A stretch of DNA of 64,000 nucleotides from Neisseria dentiae (GTDB taxonomy: Bacteria; Pseudomonadota; Gammaproteobacteria; Burkholderiales; Neisseriaceae), in NCBI RefSeq assembly GCF_014055005.1, contig NZ_CP059570.1:2170001-2234000 (forward strand), in the 5' to 3' direction. The notes beneath the pieces were generated by a model. The model saw only the letters and a list, made by a program, of their open reading frames with translations. It was not told where the DNA came from and searched no databases. Both the position numbers and the translations under genes were made by a program. The number at the start of each line of letters is the position of its first letter. Positions within the stretch are counted from its first letter, which is position 1. Below are positions 24,767 through 33,507 of this stretch, piece by piece.

Positions 24767-25417
24767 ATGTTTCAAAACTTCGATTTAGGCATTTTCTTAC
24801 TCGCATTGGTGCCGGTGTTGCTGGCGATAACCGTGCATGAAGCCGCCCACGGTTACGCCGCGCGTTATTGGGGCGACCGCACCGCCGAGCAGCTCGGCAG
24901 GCTCACGCTCAACCCGCTGGCGCATATCGACCCCATCGGCACGATTTTGGTGCCGATAATAACGTTTTTGCTTACGCCGTTTTTATTCGGCTGGGCCAAG
25001 CCTGTGCCCATCGTGCCGCGCAATTTCCGCAATATGCGCCTGGGGCTGCGCATGGTGGCGGTGGCCGGGCCGCTGTCCAACCTGGTGATGGCGTTCGGCT
25101 GGGGCTTGGTGTTTGCGCTGGCGCCCCATGTGCCCGAGTCGTTCCAATACCCGCTGGGCGAAATGGCCAAATACGGCGTGCTGATTAACGCCGTGCTGTT
25201 CGTGCTCAATATGCTGCCGGTTTTGCCGCTCGACGGCGGCCGCTTCGTCGACAGTTTTCTGCCCGCCCGTGCGTCGATGCAGTTTCAGAAAATCGAGCCT
25301 TACGGCACTTGGATTATCCTGATTCTGCTGGTAACGGGGCTGTTGGGCAAAATCATGATGCCGTTTGTGGCGGGCATTATCACGCTGGTGAGTTCGGTTA
25401 CGGGGATTTTTATATAG
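24767..25417 (+). CDS. Site-2 protease family protein (M50 metallopeptidase)
   Basis: 216-aa polytopic membrane protein with the zinc motif HEAAH (His24, His28) in the first helix and the second conserved motif NMLPVLPLDGGR around residue 150, as in the short YwhC/Rip3-like S2P family without PDZ domain. Substrate unknown. Preceded by AAAAGG. Its stop codon TAG at 25415-25417 touches the first bases of the IS1595-like element, so the last residues (VTGIFI) may be partly determined by that insertion. Confidence 0.88.
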   Translation: MFQNFDLGIFLLALVPVLLAITVHEAAHGYAARYWGDRTAEQLGRLTLNPLAHIDPIGTILVPIITFLLTPFLFGWAKPVPIVPRNFRNMRLGLRMVAVAGPLSNLVMAFGWGLVFALAPHVPESFQYPLGEMAKYGVLINAVLFVLNMLPVLPLDGGRFVDSFLPARASMQFQKIEPYGTWIILILLVTGLLGKIMMPFVAGIITLVSSVTGIFI

Positions 25418-26118
25418 GGGCTTAGGAAGCAAAATTAGCCCAAGGGTCGATTTCGCAGTATTTTAAGCAAGACTTTATACAGATCATCATGCCTGTGATT
25501 GAAGCGAAATTCGGTTCCCTTTAAGTGTAAATAAAAAGTCTTTTTCGGTACACCGTTAAATTTAACCAAGCGGTTTTTGGCATAACCCCAAAACGATTCG
25601 ATGCCGTTAATGTGTTGCGCACCCCGGGCGAACTCGTCTGCACCATGATGTACCCTGAGGTGCTTTTCATAGCCCATATCAACCAAGCCATGATAGCCGC
25701 GCCAGCCGTCGGTATTGATGATACTTTCGAGGTATCCGGCACGATTTCGGTATAGACTTTGTCGTCCCGTTTTAAGATGCCGAAAACAATGGTTTTGCCT
25801 CCCTCTCCCCGCCCGCGTTTACCTCGGATGCGTTTGGCACCAAAGTAGGATTCGTCCAGTTCGACCACACCGGCAAAGGGAGTTTGCCGTTCACATTCAG
25901 CGGCCATACGGCAACGCAGTTTGAGAAACAGATTATTGACACTTCGGGTACTGATGCCGGTGAGTCTGGCGGTATCGGAAGCGGTCAAATCAAGTGCGAA
26001 AAGCGCAGGATTTGACGGAATTTTGATTCGGTAATTTTACTGAACTTTTGGTACTTGTTTTTAATAGGCATATCAGAAGCTTACCATCATTTTTGCTGAT
26101 TTTGCTTCCTAAAACCCC
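25417..26118 (-). mobile_element. IS1595-family insertion sequence (degenerate)
   Basis: About 700 bp with imperfect inverted ends GGGGCTTAGGAAGCAAAAT and the complement of GGGGTTTTAGGAAGCAAAAT. It encloses a frameshifted transposase on the minus strand. No obvious target duplication is visible. It inserted exactly at the end of the M50 protease gene. Confidence 0.75.
25435..26071 (-). pseudogene. IS1595-family transposase, frameshifted
   Basis: The start at 26071 (MPIKNKYQKFSKITESKFRQILRF) is followed by a frame change near 25990 into LTASDTARLTGISTRSVNNLFLKLRC. The frame then runs through the ELDESYFGAKRIRGKRGRGEGGKTIVFGILKRD block typical of IS1595 DDE transposases. A second frame change near 25735 leads to INTDGWRGYHGLVDMGYEKHLRVHHGADEFARGAQHINGIESFW and the C-terminus. 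At least two indels make it inactive. Confidence 0.85.
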
Positions 26119-26239
26119 TTTTCTCAACCTGTTGTGTAAACAACCCGACCATTTCCTACATCTCAGGCCGTCTGAAAAAGATTGAACTGCACCCCAAAAG
26201 TTGGACACCCCCTTCAACTTTAAAAGGTGCAGTTTTCTT

Positions 26240-26593
26240 ATGTCCAAATATAACCTACACTTCAAATACCGAGCCGTACTCCATTACCACCAAGTGCACA
26301 GCCAACAGCGCACCGCAGAGCACTTCAACGTCTCACGCACCCACCTGCGCCGTTGGATTGCCGCCTACCGGCAAGGCGGCATCGCCGCACTCCGGCACCC
26401 GCAGGCTAACCCCATGAAGACCAAACGCAAAAACCCGTTTACCGCCGACAAACCCGACCACGAAAAAACACAGGCCGAACTGATTGAAGAATTGCGATAC
26501 ATGAGGGCGGAGAACGACTACCTAAAGCACATGAAAACCCTCAACGAAAAGGAAGCGGCCGCCGCCAAAGCTGCGAAACCGTCCAAACGCTGA
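26240..26593 (+). CDS. IS3-family transposase OrfA (helix-turn-helix)
   Basis: 117 aa from the ATG at 26240: MSKYNLHFKYRAVLHYHQVHSQQRTAEHFNVSRTHLRRWIAAYRQGGIAAL is the DNA-binding helix-turn-helix. A leucine-zipper-like region (ELIEELRYMRAENDYLKHMKTLNEK) follows. Near its end the sequence GAAAAG offers a -1 slippage site into orfB. Confidence 0.88.
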   Translation: MSKYNLHFKYRAVLHYHQVHSQQRTAEHFNVSRTHLRRWIAAYRQGGIAALRHPQANPMKTKRKNPFTADKPDHEKTQAELIEELRYMRAENDYLKHMKTLNEKEAAAAKAAKPSKR

Positions 26594-27390
26594 GGGCAAA
26601 GCACCCGCTGAAATACCTGCTGCACAGTGCCGGCATTCCCAAAAGCAGTTTCTACTACCACACCGGCAAAACCGATCCCGATACGGCGGCCAAAACCGCA
26701 GTGAGCGAAGTCTACCGCCGACACAAAGGCCGTTACGGCCACCGGCGGATTGCCGCCGTATTGTCGTGGAACAAAAAGAAAGTACAGCGCATTATGGGTT
26801 TGTTGGGACTGAAAGCCAAAGTCCGCAGTAAAAAAACCTACCGTCCGCAAACAGTGGGAGAGGCTTCGGACAATATTCTCAATCGAGAGTTTACCGCCGG
26901 CAAACCGGCAGACAAATGGCTGACCGATGTGACGGAGTTCAAATGCACAGACGGGAAGCTGTACTTATCGCCGATATTGGATGTGTTTAATCGGGAGATT
27001 GTGGCCTATTCTTTAGGCCGCAGAGCAAACAGTAAAATGGTGGCGCAAATGTTGGACCAAGCATTCGGCCGTCTGAAAGGCCAAACGCCGCTGCTGCATT
27101 CCGACCAAGGTGTGCTTTACCGCACCGAGGCTTATCGAACGAAATTGGCTGAGAAAGGGATTGTGCAAAGTATGTCGCGCAAAGGCAATTGTTGGGACAA
27201 TGCGCCGATGGAGAGTTTCTTCGGTATACTGAAAACGGAGAGTTTCTATCAGGAAGGTGCGCTGTCGGTGGCGGAGTTGACAGAGGTAATAGATGATTAC
27301 ATACATTACTACAATCATGAACGGATTAGTTTAAACTTGAAAAAGCTGAGTCCTGTCGGCTACAGAACCCAGCTTGAAAAGGCTGTTTGA
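26549..27390 (+). CDS. IS3-family transposase OrfB (DDE integrase), via -1 frameshift
   Basis: Read in the -1 frame from the GAAAAG site: ...CETVQTLRAKHPLKYLLHSAGIPKSSFYYHTGK, then SEVYRRHKGRYGHRRIAAVL. The integrase core has DDE residues in WLTDVTEF, LHSDQGVLYRT and MSRKGNCWDNAPMESFFGILKTE. The frame is uninterrupted to the stop at 27390. The frame also has a GTG at 26701, but fusion by frameshifting is the usual mode. Confidence 0.85.
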
Positions 27391-27467
27391 TAAAGATTCT
27401 TAACTTGTCCAAGTATTGGGGGACAGTTCAGGTTCAGACGGCCTGAACTGTTTTACCGTTAACCTGC

Positions 27468-28196
27468 TTATTCGAAATTCAGCACGGCCGATGTGTAAAC
27501 GTCTTGCACGTCGTCCAAATCTTCGAGCGCGTCGATGAGTTTCTGCATTTTTTCGGCGTCTTCGCCGCTCAGTTCGGTTTCGTTTTGTGCGCGCATGGTT
27601 ACGTCGCCGTCTTCCGACTGAAAGCCTGCGGCTTCGAGTGCGGCTTTCACGCCCGCCCAGTCGTTGGGGGCGGTAATCACTTCGATGGAGCCGTCGTCGT
27701 TGGTAACCACGTCTTCCGCACCCGCTTCGAGCGCGGCTTCCATCAGCGCGTCTTCGCTCACGCCCGGCGCAAACAGCAGGTAGCCCTGATGCACGAAGTT
27801 AAACGCCACGCAGCCGTCGGTGCCGAGGTTGCCGCCGTTTTTGTTGAAGGCGTGGCGCACATCGGCCACAGTGCGGGTTTTGTTGTCGGTGAGGCAGTCC
27901 ACCATCAGCGCGGCGCCGCCGATGCCGTAGCCTTCGTAGCGCAGTTCTACGTATTCCACGCCTTCCAGATTGCCGGTGCCTTTGTCGATGGCGCGCTGGA
28001 TGTTGTCTTTGGGCATATTGTTGCTGGTGGCTTTGTCCATCGCCAGGCGCAGGCGCGGGTTGGATGCGGGATCGCCGCCGCCCATTCTGGCGGCAACGGT
28101 GATTTCTTTGATTAAGCGTGTGAAGATTTTGCCGCGTTTGGCGTCCTGACGGCTTTTACGGTGTTGGATATTCGCCCATTTGCTGTGGCCGGCCAT
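27468..28196 (-). CDS. yebC: YebC/PmpR family protein
   Basis: 242 aa; N-terminus MAGHSKWANIQHRKSRQDAKRGKIFTRLIKEITVAARMGGGDP is diagnostic. Family members act as transcriptional regulators (PmpR) or as translation factors relieving ribosome stalling at proline stretches (YebC/TACO1). The acidic C-terminus (EDLDDVQDVYTSAVLNFE) is standard. Ribosome binding site AAAGGAAAA upstream. Confidence 0.95.
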   Translation of the reverse strand: MAGHSKWANIQHRKSRQDAKRGKIFTRLIKEITVAARMGGGDPASNPRLRLAMDKATSNNMPKDNIQRAIDKGTGNLEGVEYVELRYEGYGIGGAALMVDCLTDNKTRTVADVRHAFNKNGGNLGTDGCVAFNFVHQGYLLFAPGVSEDALMEAALEAGAEDVVTNDDGSIEVITAPNDWAGVKAALEAAGFQSEDGDVTMRAQNETELSGEDAEKMQKLIDALEDLDDVQDVYTSAVLNFE

Positions 28197-28356
28197 AATT
28201 TTCCTTTCAATTTCCGCAACCGTTTGATTGCGGCCGGTTATTTTTAAAGGCCGCTATTTTAACATAGTGAAAAAGCATTTTAAAACGCCGCTCTTGATTT
28301 CAGACGGTCTGTAACCATATTGAGGCCATCTGAAAAACCGAGCAGGAAACGCTTAA

Positions 28357-29274
28357 ATGACAACCCGAACACCCGCCGCAACCGCCCGCAGCGCCGATTG
28401 CCGCACCCGTTTTATTTTCGACGATATGCCCGTGCGCGGCCAGCATGTGCGCTTGGAAGAAGTGTGGCGCCACATCGCCGGCCAGAAACAGTATCCCGCC
28501 GCCATCCGCCGTGCATTGGGCGAACTGCTCGCCGCCGGTGCGCTGCTTTCGAGCAACCTGAAAACCGAAGGCACGCTGATTGTGCAGGTGCAGGGGCAAG
28601 GCCGTTTGAAAATGCTGGTGGTGGAAGCCACTTCCGCCGGCACCTGCCGCGCCACCGCCCGCTGGGACACGCAGGCGGCCGTGGGCGACGATGAAAACCT
28701 GCGCAGCCTGCTGGGCGACAACGGTATTTTTGCGATTACCCTGCAACCGCAAGACGGCGAACCGTGGCAGGGTGTGGTGCCGCTCGAGGGCGAAAGCATC
28801 GCGCAAATGCTGATGAACTATATGAAACGCTCGGAGCAGCTCGACACCCACATCACGCTGGCCGCTTCCGACGAAGCGTGCGGCGGCCTGCTGGTACAGC
28901 GTCTGCCCGAATCGGCTCCCGCCCCCGAGGCGTGGGAACACGTTGCCACGCTCGCGCAAACCGTGGGCGCGGAAGAGCTGGTGCAGCTCGACGCGCACCA
29001 CCTGCTCTACCGGCTGTTCCACGAAACCCCGCCGCGCGTGTTTGATGCCGAACCCATCGAATTTGCCTGCACCTGCTCGCGCGGCAAGGTTAGCGATATG
29101 CTGCTGATGCTGGGCGGAGAAGAAGTCGGCTCGGTGTTGGAAGAACAAGGCAGCGTGAAAATCGACTGCGATTTCTGCAACGCCGAATATGTGTTCGACG
29201 AAACCGACATCAACGCCCTCTTCGGCATGGACGTTGCCGCCGCCGTGCGCGGCGAAAGGGCGCGGATTCAATAA
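28357..29274 (+). CDS. hslO: Redox-regulated chaperone Hsp33
   Basis: 305-aa cytoplasmic holdase activated by oxidation. The C-terminal zinc-redox switch has all four cysteines: CTCSRGKVSDMLLMLG (CXC) and CDFCNAEYVF (CXXC). The N-terminal domain begins TRFIFDDMPVRGQHVRLEEVW as expected. Divergent from yebC. Confidence 0.95.
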   Translation: MTTRTPAATARSADCRTRFIFDDMPVRGQHVRLEEVWRHIAGQKQYPAAIRRALGELLAAGALLSSNLKTEGTLIVQVQGQGRLKMLVVEATSAGTCRATARWDTQAAVGDDENLRSLLGDNGIFAITLQPQDGEPWQGVVPLEGESIAQMLMNYMKRSEQLDTHITLAASDEACGGLLVQRLPESAPAPEAWEHVATLAQTVGAEELVQLDAHHLLYRLFHETPPRVFDAEPIEFACTCSRGKVSDMLLMLGGEEVGSVLEEQGSVKIDCDFCNAEYVFDETDINALFGMDVAAAVRGERARIQ

Positions 29275-29312
29275 TGCCCTTGGGGCAGCGTGAGACAACA
29301 TTTGAAATACAC

Positions 29313-29347
29313 CGAGGCCGTCTGAAAAAGTTTTCAGACGGCCTCGG
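29313..29347 (+). terminator. DUS-pair terminator after hslO
   Basis: ACCGAGGCCGTCTGAAAA and its complement around a minimal loop, followed by TTTTGCC, about 40 bp after the hslO stop. Confidence 0.7.
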
Positions 29348-29427
29348 GCTTTTGCCGTATTTTCAAACGAAAAAAGAGCCGCCAAGCAGGCGGCCCAAGT
29401 GTTTGCCGGAGTTTTGCCGAGGGAAAA

Positions 29428-29553
29428 TCAGCGCTGCCGCGCTTTAAAACGAGGATTGCTTTTGCAAATCACATAAACTTTGCCTTTGCGGCGCACAATT
29501 TGGCAATCGCGGTGGCGTTTTTTGGCAGACTTCAAAGACGACAATACCTGCAT
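29428..29553 (-). CDS. rpmJ2: 50S ribosomal protein L36 type B (zinc-independent paralogue)
   Basis: 41 aa, MQVLSSLKSAKKRHRDCQIVRRKGKVYVICKSNPRFKARQR. This is the YkgO-type L36 that lacks the zinc-binding CXXC...CXXXXH set and replaces the zinc form during zinc starvation. Its ATG at 29553 overlaps the stop of rpmE2 by one base (TAATG), so the two are translationally coupled and share the Zur box upstream of rpmE2. Confidence 0.92.
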   Translation of the reverse strand: MQVLSSLKSAKKRHRDCQIVRRKGKVYVICKSNPRFKARQR

Positions 29554-29828
29554 TATTTATCCTTTCTAAAAGTATTCATCATGGCTTGATAGCGCTGGTT
29601 GAACTTGCTGGCGCGGCCTTCGTTGTGGTATTCGCGCTGTTTGCCGGTATAAACGGGATGTGATGCGGAAGAGGTGTCGAGCATCAACACCGGATATTCA
29701 ACGCCGTCGTGCCAAACCATGGTTTTACCGTGTGTGTCGGCACAAGAGCGTATCAGCCAGCCTTCATTGGCGCCGCTGTCGAAAAACAAAACGGTGCGGT
29801 AATTTTCGGGGTGCAGATTCGGTTTCAT
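29553..29828 (-). CDS. rpmE2: 50S ribosomal protein L31 type B (zinc-independent paralogue)
   Basis: 91 aa from the ATG at 29828 (MKPNLHPENYRTVLFFDSGANEGWLIRSC), the standard YkgM-type start; an ATG two codons upstream is less likely. It has a single cysteine and lacks the zinc ribbon of ordinary L31. This form releases zinc from ribosomes under zinc limitation. First gene of an rpmE2-rpmJ2 operon directly behind a Zur operator. Confidence 0.94.
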   Translation of the reverse strand: MKPNLHPENYRTVLFFDSGANEGWLIRSCADTHGKTMVWHDGVEYPVLMLDTSSASHPVYTGKQREYHNEGRASKFNQRYQAMMNTFRKDK

Positions 29829-29844
29829 ATCCAATCCTTCCTTG

Positions 29845-29863
29845 AATGTTATAATATAACATT
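29845..29863. promoter_or_regulatory. Zur box controlling rpmE2-rpmJ2
   Basis: AATGTTATAATATAACATT is a perfect 19-bp palindrome that fits the neisserial Zur consensus TGTTATDNHATAACA exactly. It ends 17 bp upstream of the rpmE2 start, where repressor binding would block the promoter. Zur repression of L31B/L36B is established in N. meningitidis; its application here follows from the match. Confidence 0.88.
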
Positions 29864-29922
29864 ATAGCCGATATAAGAATGATTATCAACAAACCAAGCC
29901 AAGTTAATTACCCGCGCGGTTT

Positions 29923-31461
29923 TCAGGCGGCCTTTTCCTGCTTCTCGGCGGCATCCAGCAATAAAAACACCAGCAAAGCCAGCAGCATCAGCACCGCAGT
30001 GAGCACCATCGCGCTGTCGTGGTTTTCTGCGCCTGCGGTGCCGAGATAGCGGTAAATCAGGGTGGTGAGCGTTTGCCATTCGGGGCGCGACAAAAACAGG
30101 GTGGCGGCAAATTCGCCCACGCAGGTAGCGGCGGCCAAAGTCAGCCCGCGCCTCAACGCAGGCAGCAGCAGCGGAACGGTAACGGTTAAGGCCGTCTGAA
30201 ACGGCGTGGCGCCCAAACTGCGGGCGGCGGCGGCATAATTGGCGGGCAGCGCATCCCAGGCGGCGAGCAGGTCTTTGGCGATGAAAGGATAGGCCAACAG
30301 CGCGTAAGTGGACACCAAAAGCGGCAGTGATGCCGTCCATTCGGGGTAAAGCAGCAGCAGGCCGAACGCCACGCACACGGGCGACACCATAAACGGCAGA
30401 AACGTCAGCGCGCGCACCCATGCGGCACGGCGGGCCAAAGCGGCGTGCAAAACCCCCAGCAGCAACGCCAGCAGCATCGCCCAAAAAGTGAAACGCAAGG
30501 TGTTCCAAACGGCGTGTAAAGTTTCGGCTTCCCGCCACACCGCCCAAGAATCCCCTGCCTGCGCCGCCTGCCATAACACGGCCAGCAGCGGCAGGGCGCA
30601 GCAGGCGGCCAAAAGCAGCAGCGAACCCGCCAACAGTGCTTTGGCGGCAAATGTGCGCGGCGGCTCGGGCGGCAGCGGGCGGATGGTGCGGCCCGAAGCG
30701 GCGCGGCGGCTCCAATGCGCATACAGCACGCCCGCCAGCGCGGTAATCGCCAGCACCAGCCACACCAGCACCGAAGCCTGCGCCATATCGAGTTCATACG
30801 CAATCAGTTGGTAGATTTCCACTTCCACCGTGGCATAACGGCTGCCGCCGAGCAGCAGCGCCAACCCGAAACCCGAAAAACAATATAAAAACACCAAACA
30901 CACGCCGCCCGCCAGCCAAGGCTGCAACACGGGGCGTTCGACGTGCCAAAAGCGCTGCCACGCGTTTGCGCCCAAAGTCTGCGCCGTATGCAGCCGCGCC
31001 GCAGGCACTTGCAGAAACCCCTGATACGCCGCGCGCACCAGCACGGGCAGGTTGAAAAACACATTGCCGTAAAGCAGCAGATAGGGCGTGTCTTCCCAAC
31101 CCGCCCACAACAGACCGTGCGGGCCGAACAGCGCCAGCACGCCCATACCGGCCACCAGCGTGGGCATCACAAACGGCAGCATCAACAGGCGCAGAATCCA
31201 ACGCCGCCCGGGAAACGCCAGCCGCGCCAACACCCAAGCCGCCGGCACGCCCGCCAGCAGCGCCAACACGCAGGTAACCGCCGCCTGAAGCGTGGTCCAG
31301 CCGATGCGCCACCGGATATATTCGTCTTGCAGCATCTGCCAAACCATTCCCCCGTTTTCATAAAGCACCAGCGCAAACAGGGGGGCGGCCACCATCACGG
31401 CAAGAAAGCCGAGCGGCAGCAGCGCAAGCAGCAGGGTGGCGGCGGGTTTGGGCAGGGGCAT
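29923..31461 (-). CDS. ABC transporter permease, ThiP/FbpB-like (two fused permease domains)
   Basis: 512 aa from the ATG at 31461 (MPLPKPAATLLLALLPLGFLAVMV). Two BPD_transp_1 domains in tandem, about 12 helices. Segments such as LFGPHGLLW, YGNVFFNLPVLVRAAYQGF and ATVEVEIYQLIAYELDMAQASVLVWL resemble E. coli ThiP, and the fused architecture is also shared by iron(III) permeases, so thiamine is the more likely but unproved substrate. No ATPase or binding-protein gene is adjacent, so it must work with partners encoded elsewhere. The stop codon lies in a degenerate DUS (GGCCGCCTGAAAA). Confidence 0.82.
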   Translation of the reverse strand: MPLPKPAATLLLALLPLGFLAVMVAAPLFALVLYENGGMVWQMLQDEYIRWRIGWTTLQAAVTCVLALLAGVPAAWVLARLAFPGRRWILRLLMLPFVMPTLVAGMGVLALFGPHGLLWAGWEDTPYLLLYGNVFFNLPVLVRAAYQGFLQVPAARLHTAQTLGANAWQRFWHVERPVLQPWLAGGVCLVFLYCFSGFGLALLLGGSRYATVEVEIYQLIAYELDMAQASVLVWLVLAITALAGVLYAHWSRRAASGRTIRPLPPEPPRTFAAKALLAGSLLLLAACCALPLLAVLWQAAQAGDSWAVWREAETLHAVWNTLRFTFWAMLLALLLGVLHAALARRAAWVRALTFLPFMVSPVCVAFGLLLLYPEWTASLPLLVSTYALLAYPFIAKDLLAAWDALPANYAAAARSLGATPFQTALTVTVPLLLPALRRGLTLAAATCVGEFAATLFLSRPEWQTLTTLIYRYLGTAGAENHDSAMVLTAVLMLLALLVFLLLDAAEKQEKAA

Positions 31462-31544
31462 GGCAATCAACCGGTTTGTGCGGGAAGTTACGGCATTGTA
31501 AAGGAAAACAGCAGATCGGGGCTTTTGCAAAAACACCTTAAGGC

Positions 31545-31710
31545 CGAAACCTTTGCAAAAAGCCGTTTTAATCCTGAATTTATTTGTATTTCGTCATGCT
31601 CGGGCTTGCCCCGGGTATCTCTTTTTCTTCTAAAACAAACAGATGCCCGGACCAAGCCCGAGCATGACGCAAGTGTTTTAAGGTATCGAAAAGAATTTTG
31701 CAAAGGTCTC
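31545..31710. repeat. Mosaic MITE-like element, CTCGGG-core type, full inverted copy
   Basis: 166 bp from GAAACCTTTGCAAAA to TTTTGCAAAGGTCTC, in the opposite orientation to the 16406 copy. It holds CTCGGGCTTGCCCCGGG near 31599 and a partner near 31645. It is followed at about 31712-31765 by a fragment (GCCGTCTGAAACATCCGATT, then ATCGTCAT) that matches the start of the dRS3 element at 4030 but lacks its dRS3 palindromes. These repeats fill the 400-bp permease-glnA gap apart from the glnA terminator. Confidence 0.85.
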
Positions 31711-31814
31711 ACGCCGTCTGAAACATCCGATTATCGTCATCAGCTTTGCAAGCCGGAATATGACGAGTGTGCTTTTTCTCAGGTTGATTGGCGCAAACAG
31801 CGGCGCCGGCATAA

Positions 31815-31848
31815 AAAACACCCCGCATTTTGCTGTGCGGGGTGTTTT
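31815..31848 (-). terminator. glnA intrinsic terminator
   Basis: 13-bp perfect stem (AAAACACCCCGCA / TGCGGGGTGTTTT) with an 8-base loop and A/T flanks on both sides, 14 bp beyond the glnA stop on the minus strand. It could work in both directions. Confidence 0.85.
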
Positions 31849-31861
31849 GCCGTTGCCGTGG

Positions 31862-33280
31862 TTACAGCGAATAATACATTTCGAATTCCAACGGGTGCGG
31901 CGCCATGCGGATGCGTTTCACGTCTTCTTCTTTGAAGGCGATGTAGCTCTCGATCCAATCTTTGCTGAACACACCGCCGCGGGTTAAGAACTCGTGGTCG
32001 GCTTTCAGTGCTTCCAGCGCTTCTTCCAAAGAGACGCAAACTGTGGGCACCAATGCGTCTTCTTCAGGCGGCAGGTCGTAAAGATTTTTATCGGCGGGGT
32101 CGCCCGGATGGATTTTGTTTTGGATACCGTCCAAACCGGCCATCAGCAGGGCGGAGAAAGCCAGATAGGGGTTGGCCATCGGATCGGGGAAACGCGCTTC
32201 GATGCGGCGGGCTTTGGCGCTGTTCACCGCAGGAATGCGGATGGAAGCCGAACGGTTTTTGGCCGAATAAGCCAGCTTGGTCGGCGCTTCGAAGTGCGGC
32301 ACCAAACGTTTGTAGGAATTGGTGGAGGGGTTGGTGATGGCGTTCAGGGCTTTGGCGTGTTTGATGATACCGCCGATGTAGTAAAGGGCGGTGTCGGAGA
32401 GGCCGGCGTAGCCGTCGCCTGCAAACAGGTTTTGGCCGTCTTTCCAGATGGATTGGTGAACGTGCATGCCGCTGCCGTTGTCGCCCATAATCGGCTTGGG
32501 CATGAAGGTGGCGGTTTTGCCGAAGTTGTGGGCAACGTTGTGGATGATGTATTTCATATCCTGCGTCCAGTCGGCGCGGCGCACCAAGGTGCTGAATTTG
32601 GTGCCGATTTCCATTTGGCCGGCGGTGGCCACCTCGTGGTGGTGCACTTCGACGGGAATGCCGATTTCTTCGAGCAGGTTTACCATGGCCGAGCGCAGGT
32701 CTTGGCCGGAATCAACGGGGGCAACGGGGAAATAGCCGCCTTTCACGAAGGGGCGGTGGCCGGTGTTTTGGCCGTCGTATGATTTGCCGCTGCTCCACGC
32801 GGCTTCTTCGCTGTGGATTTTGTAGCGGGTGCCGCTCATGCTGGTTTCGAATTCTACGCCGTCGAACACGAAAAACTCAGGTTCGGGGCCGAAATAGGCG
32901 GTGTCGCCGATGCCTGAAGATTTCAGGTAGGCTTCGGCGCGTTTGGCGATGGAGCGCGGGTCGCGGTCGTAGCCCTGGCCGTTGGCGGGGTCGATAACGT
33001 CGCAGGTAATCACAACGGTGGCGTCGTCGTAAAACGGGTCGATATAGGCGGAGCTTGAATCGGGGCGCAGCTGCATATCGGAAGCCTGAATGCCTTTCCA
33101 GCCGCCGATAGACGAGCCGTCGAACGCCTGGCCGTTTTCAAACCACTCTTCCGGGTCGTCCAGCACCACATGGGTGGGCACGGTAACGTGCTGCTGTTTG
33201 CCTTTGGTATCGGTGAAGCGCAGGTCAACGAAGCGCACTTCGTTTTCTTCGATAAGTTTGACTACTTCTTTTACTGACAT
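31862..33280 (-). CDS. glnA: Glutamine synthetase, type I
   Basis: Makes glutamine from glutamate, ammonia and ATP; dodecameric cytoplasmic enzyme. 472 aa from the ATG at 33280 (MSVKEVVKLIEENEVRFVDLRFTD), preceded by GAGCAG. Motifs: FDGSSIGGWKGIQASDM, NGSGMHVHQSIWKDG, the nucleotide-binding KRLVPHFEAPTKLAYSAKNRSASIRIP, and the adenylylation site NLYDLPPEE with Tyr about 398. The adenylyltransferase GlnE that would modify this residue is also in the window (45099-47795). Confidence 0.98.
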   Translation of the reverse strand: MSVKEVVKLIEENEVRFVDLRFTDTKGKQQHVTVPTHVVLDDPEEWFENGQAFDGSSIGGWKGIQASDMQLRPDSSSAYIDPFYDDATVVITCDVIDPANGQGYDRDPRSIAKRAEAYLKSSGIGDTAYFGPEPEFFVFDGVEFETSMSGTRYKIHSEEAAWSSGKSYDGQNTGHRPFVKGGYFPVAPVDSGQDLRSAMVNLLEEIGIPVEVHHHEVATAGQMEIGTKFSTLVRRADWTQDMKYIIHNVAHNFGKTATFMPKPIMGDNGSGMHVHQSIWKDGQNLFAGDGYAGLSDTALYYIGGIIKHAKALNAITNPSTNSYKRLVPHFEAPTKLAYSAKNRSASIRIPAVNSAKARRIEARFPDPMANPYLAFSALLMAGLDGIQNKIHPGDPADKNLYDLPPEEDALVPTVCVSLEEALEALKADHEFLTRGGVFSKDWIESYIAFKEEDVKRIRMAPHPLEFEMYYSL

Positions 33281-33422
33281 AATCTGCTCCTGAGAGGATA
33301 GTGAAGGGGAAAGCGATTTCAAAACAACCAAATCTGCACCGCAGGCGGCAGCGGAACATTGTGCCACAACCGTCGGAAAAAGGGGGCGGGGCGCAAATAA
33401 AAACCGCGCCGTGATGGAAGCC

Positions 33423-33451
33423 AATATAGTTTTTGTTTGTAAAATTGTCAA
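33423..33451 (-). promoter_or_regulatory. glnA sigma-70 promoter
   Basis: On the minus strand, TTGACA (33446-33451) and TATATT (33423-33428) are separated by 17 bp, close to consensus. This predicts a leader of about 135 nt before the glnA ATG. No sigma-54 GG-N10-GC element is seen nearby. Confidence 0.7.
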
Positions 33452-33507
33452 CAATCCGATGTGTAAAGAATAGCGGCCGTCTGAAATTTTTCAGACGGCC
33501 TGCCCTA

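Larger units (their letters stand above)
26183..27430 (+). mobile_element. IS3-family insertion sequence, apparently intact
   Basis: 1248 bp with inverted ends TGAACTGCACCCCAAAAGTTG at left and a related TGAACTGTCCCCCAATACTTG (complement) at right, enclosing orfA and orfB. A sub-terminal inverted repeat (AACTGCACC / GGTGCAGTT) sits at the left end. The element lies between the two arms of a DUS inverted pair (26165-26178 and 27432-27443), which was probably a terminator before insertion. No clear target duplication. Confidence 0.85.
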
